Source: Kallotenue papyrolyticum
Lineage (GTDB): Bacteria; Chloroflexota; Chloroflexia; Chloroflexales; Kallotenuaceae
Length of the DNA: 64,000 bases
Assembly: GCF_000526415.1 (NCBI RefSeq)
Contig: NZ_JAGA01000003.1
Location: 1,054,001-1,118,000 of the forward strand
Direction of reading: 5' to 3'
In this document: positions 62,168-64,000 of the stretch, in pieces
Layout of the letters: each line of letters starts with the position of its first letter
How positions within the stretch are numbered: the stretch's first letter is position 1
Program-made: the position numbers and the translations under genes
The notes under the pieces: model-generated
What the model was told of the DNA's origin: nothing
What the model saw: the letters and a program-made list of their open reading frames with translations, nothing else
Database searches by the model: none

Positions 62168-62410
62168 ATGGCTCAGTGCGAAGTCTGCGGCAACGACTAC
62201 TACCTGTCCTTCGAGGTCATCACGGCGGGAGTGCGGCACGTCTTCGACAGCTTCGAATGCGCGATCCATAAACTGGCGCCGATCTGCAATCATTGCGGCT
62301 GCAAGATCATCGGGCACGGCATCGAAGCCAACGGCACCTTCTACTGCTGCGCGCACTGCGCCCGCCAACAGGGCGTGACCCAAGCGGTCGATCACGTGGG
62401 CAGTCCCTGA
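62168..62410 (+). CDS. zinc-ribbon protein
   Basis: An 80-residue protein with three Cys pairs (CEVCG, CNHCGC, CCAHC) plus Cys in FECAIH, enough for two zinc sites. Similar small ribbons are widespread in GC-rich bacteria and of unknown role. The ATG at 62168 begins at the first ribbon; an upstream extension is not conserved. Confidence 0.8.
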   Translation: MAQCEVCGNDYYLSFEVITAGVRHVFDSFECAIHKLAPICNHCGCKIIGHGIEANGTFYCCAHCARQQGVTQAVDHVGSP

Positions 62411-62550
62411 GGCCAACCTGCAGCCCGCGGCTCTGCCCGTGCTCCGGCACGACAATGCCTGGCTGAACCAGGCACGGCCGGTGGTATGCCACCGCGCCGG
62501 CTGCAGCCTGCCCATCGGCGTGGCTGTTGCGTGGCAACCCCGCCGTGCCC

Positions 62551-63150
62551 TTAGCTACCTGCTCCCTCGCGCAGCAGGGCGCGCAGATCGGCGACCATCG
62601 CCTCAACCGGCGTATCGTAGGGGAACAACAGGCGCCAGCGGCCCTGCCGATCGAGTACATAGGTGTAGGTACCGTGCAGCCGGGGATCGAGGCCGGCGTG
62701 GTGATCGCCATGCGCCTGCGCGTTGGCGTCCACGCCCGCGCCGAACTTGCGGCTCAGGGCATCGAGCTGTTCGGGCGTCGGTTGCAGGCCAACAAATGCC
62801 GGATCGAACGCGCTTAGGTAGCGCGCCAACACCTCGGGCGTATCGCGCGCCGGGTCGGTCGAGATCATCACAAAGCGCACCTGTTCGGCATCGGCACCCA
62901 GGTGCGCGCGCACCTGCTTCCAGATGCCCATGGTGATCGGGCAGAAATCGGGGCAGTTGGTGTAGCCGAAGTAGAGCAGCACCAGCTTACCGCGCTGATC
63001 GCTGAGCCGGAAGGGCTGGCCGTGCTGATCGGTGAGCGTCCAGTCCGCGATCGGCTCCGGTGGATCGAGCAGCGTGCCGGTGAAGCGATGCGGCCCACCA
63101 CAGGCCATCAGCGCCAGTAGCGTCAAGAGCAGCGCGAGAAAACGTTTCAC
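62551..63150 (-). CDS. SCO1/SenC copper chaperone lipoprotein
   Basis: A 199-residue exported protein with lipobox LMAC. The copper-binding CxxxC is in YTNCPDFCPIT, and the distal His lies in LHGTYTYVLD. SCO proteins load copper into cytochrome oxidase CuA sites. This links to the cupredoxins at the left of the window as part of copper-based respiration, though they are far apart. Confidence 0.92.
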   Translation of the reverse strand: MKRFLALLLTLLALMACGGPHRFTGTLLDPPEPIADWTLTDQHGQPFRLSDQRGKLVLLYFGYTNCPDFCPITMGIWKQVRAHLGADAEQVRFVMISTDPARDTPEVLARYLSAFDPAFVGLQPTPEQLDALSRKFGAGVDANAQAHGDHHAGLDPRLHGTYTYVLDRQGRWRLLFPYDTPVEAMVADLRALLREGAGS

Positions 63151-63260
63151 GAACCCATGCTCCTCCGCGATCGACTCGCTTGCAGCCTACCGCCGACGGC
63201 GCGAGGCGTCAATCGGTTGGTCGCCGGAGCAGCGTCGGCTCGCGATCCGAGGGAGCAGCT

Positions 63261-64000
63261 CTAGCCCTGACCGGTCATCTGCTCCCAGGCGCCGGGCCGC
63301 ACGATCGCGTCGGCAACACGCGCGACGCGGGCCATCACCGCCACATCGTGCACGCGCACGATGTCGGCGCCGGCGGCAATGCCCAGTGCAACGGTCGCTG
63401 CCGTGCCTTCCACCCGCTCGTGGGGCGGCGCGCCACCCAGCGCCAAGCCGATGAAGGACTTGCGCGAGGTACCAAGCAGGATCGGATAGCCCAGCGCGCG
63501 CAGCTCGCTCAGCCGCCGTAGCAGCTCGACGTTCTGCGCCGGTGTTTTGCCGAAACCGATACCGGGATCGATGATGATCCGCTCAGCGGAGACGCCATGG
63601 TCGAGCGCCACCTGCACGCTGGCGCGCAGATCGGCGATGATCTCGCCCAGCAGATCGTCATAGTGCACGGCGGGATAGTGCCCGCCGATCGCCCCGCTGC
63701 CGGCGCGCGCGCGGCGGTTGTGCATCAGGATCATCGGCGCGCCGCGCTCGGCGGCCAGCCGCGCCAGCGCGGTATTCCAGCCGCCATCGGGTAGGCGCAG
63801 CCCCCAGACATCGTTGATGATATCGGCACCGGCATCCAGCGCCGCGGCGACCACCTCGGCCTTCCACGAGTCGATCGAGATCGGCGCGTCGTAGCGCGCG
63901 CGCAGGGCAGCGATCACCGGCACGACGCGTTCGCGCTCGGTGACGGCATCCACCGGCTGCGCGCCGGGACGAGTGGATTCGCCGCCAACGTCGAGGATAT
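63261..64000 (-). CDS. folP: dihydropteroate synthase (5' end outside window)
   Basis: At least 246 residues of a TIM-barrel enzyme that joins p-aminobenzoate to pterin pyrophosphate. DVGGESTRPGA begins at the window edge; then ISIDSWKAEVVAAALDAGADIINDVWG, IIDPGIGFGKT and LLGTSRKSFIG. The gene runs off the right edge, so the start and N-terminal strand are missing. Same pathway as folC at 43619-44944. Confidence 0.93.
   Translation of the reverse strand, partial: ILDVGGESTRPGAQPVDAVTERERVVPVIAALRARYDAPISIDSWKAEVVAAALDAGADIINDVWGLRLPDGGWNTALARLAAERGAPMILMHNRRARAGSGAIGGHYPAVHYDDLLGEIIADLRASVQVALDHGVSAERIIIDPGIGFGKTPAQNVELLRRLSELRALGYPILLGTSRKSFIGLALGGAPPHERVEGTAATVALGIAAGADIVRVHDVAVMARVARVADAIVRPGAWEQMTGQG

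Overview
The window is a GC-rich chromosomal segment whose gene content fits a Chloroflexota bacterium. This placement is an inference from gene families and domain architectures; there is no rRNA here. Supporting signs are the roadblock/MglA/DUF4388 module, many GAF/PAS two-component proteins, lipoprotein cupredoxins and SCO1, split heptose-kinase/adenylyltransferase genes, and the order ffh-rpsP-KH-rimM. Promoters are readable in places. Extended -10 boxes (TGnTATAAT) recur, and several -35 boxes read TTGCAT/TTGCAA. Housekeeping genes include dusB, dcd, murJ, purH, hisIE, ffh, rpsP, rimM, prfA, rpsU, dgt, folC, gatC, folP and a tRNA-Lys(CUU).

Layout: 1-9.7 kb holds a membrane Fe-S oxidoreductase, a CoA-binding protein, two paralogous cupredoxin lipoproteins, dusB, and a dcd / heptose-type kinase / adenylyltransferase / PIG-L deacetylase / murJ run with overlapping genes. 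9.8-19.2 kb is the most original block. A REC-HTH-REC regulator lies divergent from a ChvE-GguA-GguB-like sugar importer. That importer is followed by a second permease, a second sugar-binding protein, and a gene fusing one degenerate ABC ATPase domain to a complete histidine kinase. I read it as an importer-derived sugar receptor signalling to the divergent regulator. 19.2-24 kb is a two-component cluster. 24-28.7 kb has Hsp20, an HTH protein, the roadblock/MglA/DUF4388 module and membrane proteins.

28.7-34 kb has a ZTP riboswitch and terminator controlling purH-hisIE, then the ffh operon. 34-38.4 kb is a co-directional, partly AT-rich locus. It contains a LuxR-type regulator, a chimera of a DCC thiol-oxidoreductase, a Tat-like signal and a 10-cysteine tail, a small membrane protein and an ABC-2 exporter, and looks like a cysteine-rich peptide (halocin-C8-like) export locus. 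38.5-45 kb has prfA, rpsU, dgt, a ~0.77 kb array of REP/BIME-like hairpins with covarying stems, EVE, GNAT and folC.

45-64 kb has a TPR lytic transglycosylase lipoprotein, a GGDEF-EAL protein, an orphan class I terpene cyclase, tRNA-Lys, a PAQR protein and a phosphotransferase / DUF6285 / acyl-CoA dehydrogenase / SDR cluster. Next is a peroxiredoxin-like gene with an in-frame TGA exactly where the first Cys of a CxxC motif should be, with a hairpin right after it: a predicted selenoprotein (UxxC). The right end holds gatC, a glycosyltransferase-like membrane protein, a GNAT, a zinc-ribbon protein, SCO1 and a truncated folP.

The strongest candidates for undescribed biology are the ABC-ATPase/histidine-kinase sugar receptor (10.0-19.2 kb), the DCC/Cys-rich peptide locus (34.1-38.4 kb) and the BIME array (41.9-42.6 kb). 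The selenoprotein (56.9-57.4 kb) is the gene most likely to be mis-annotated.
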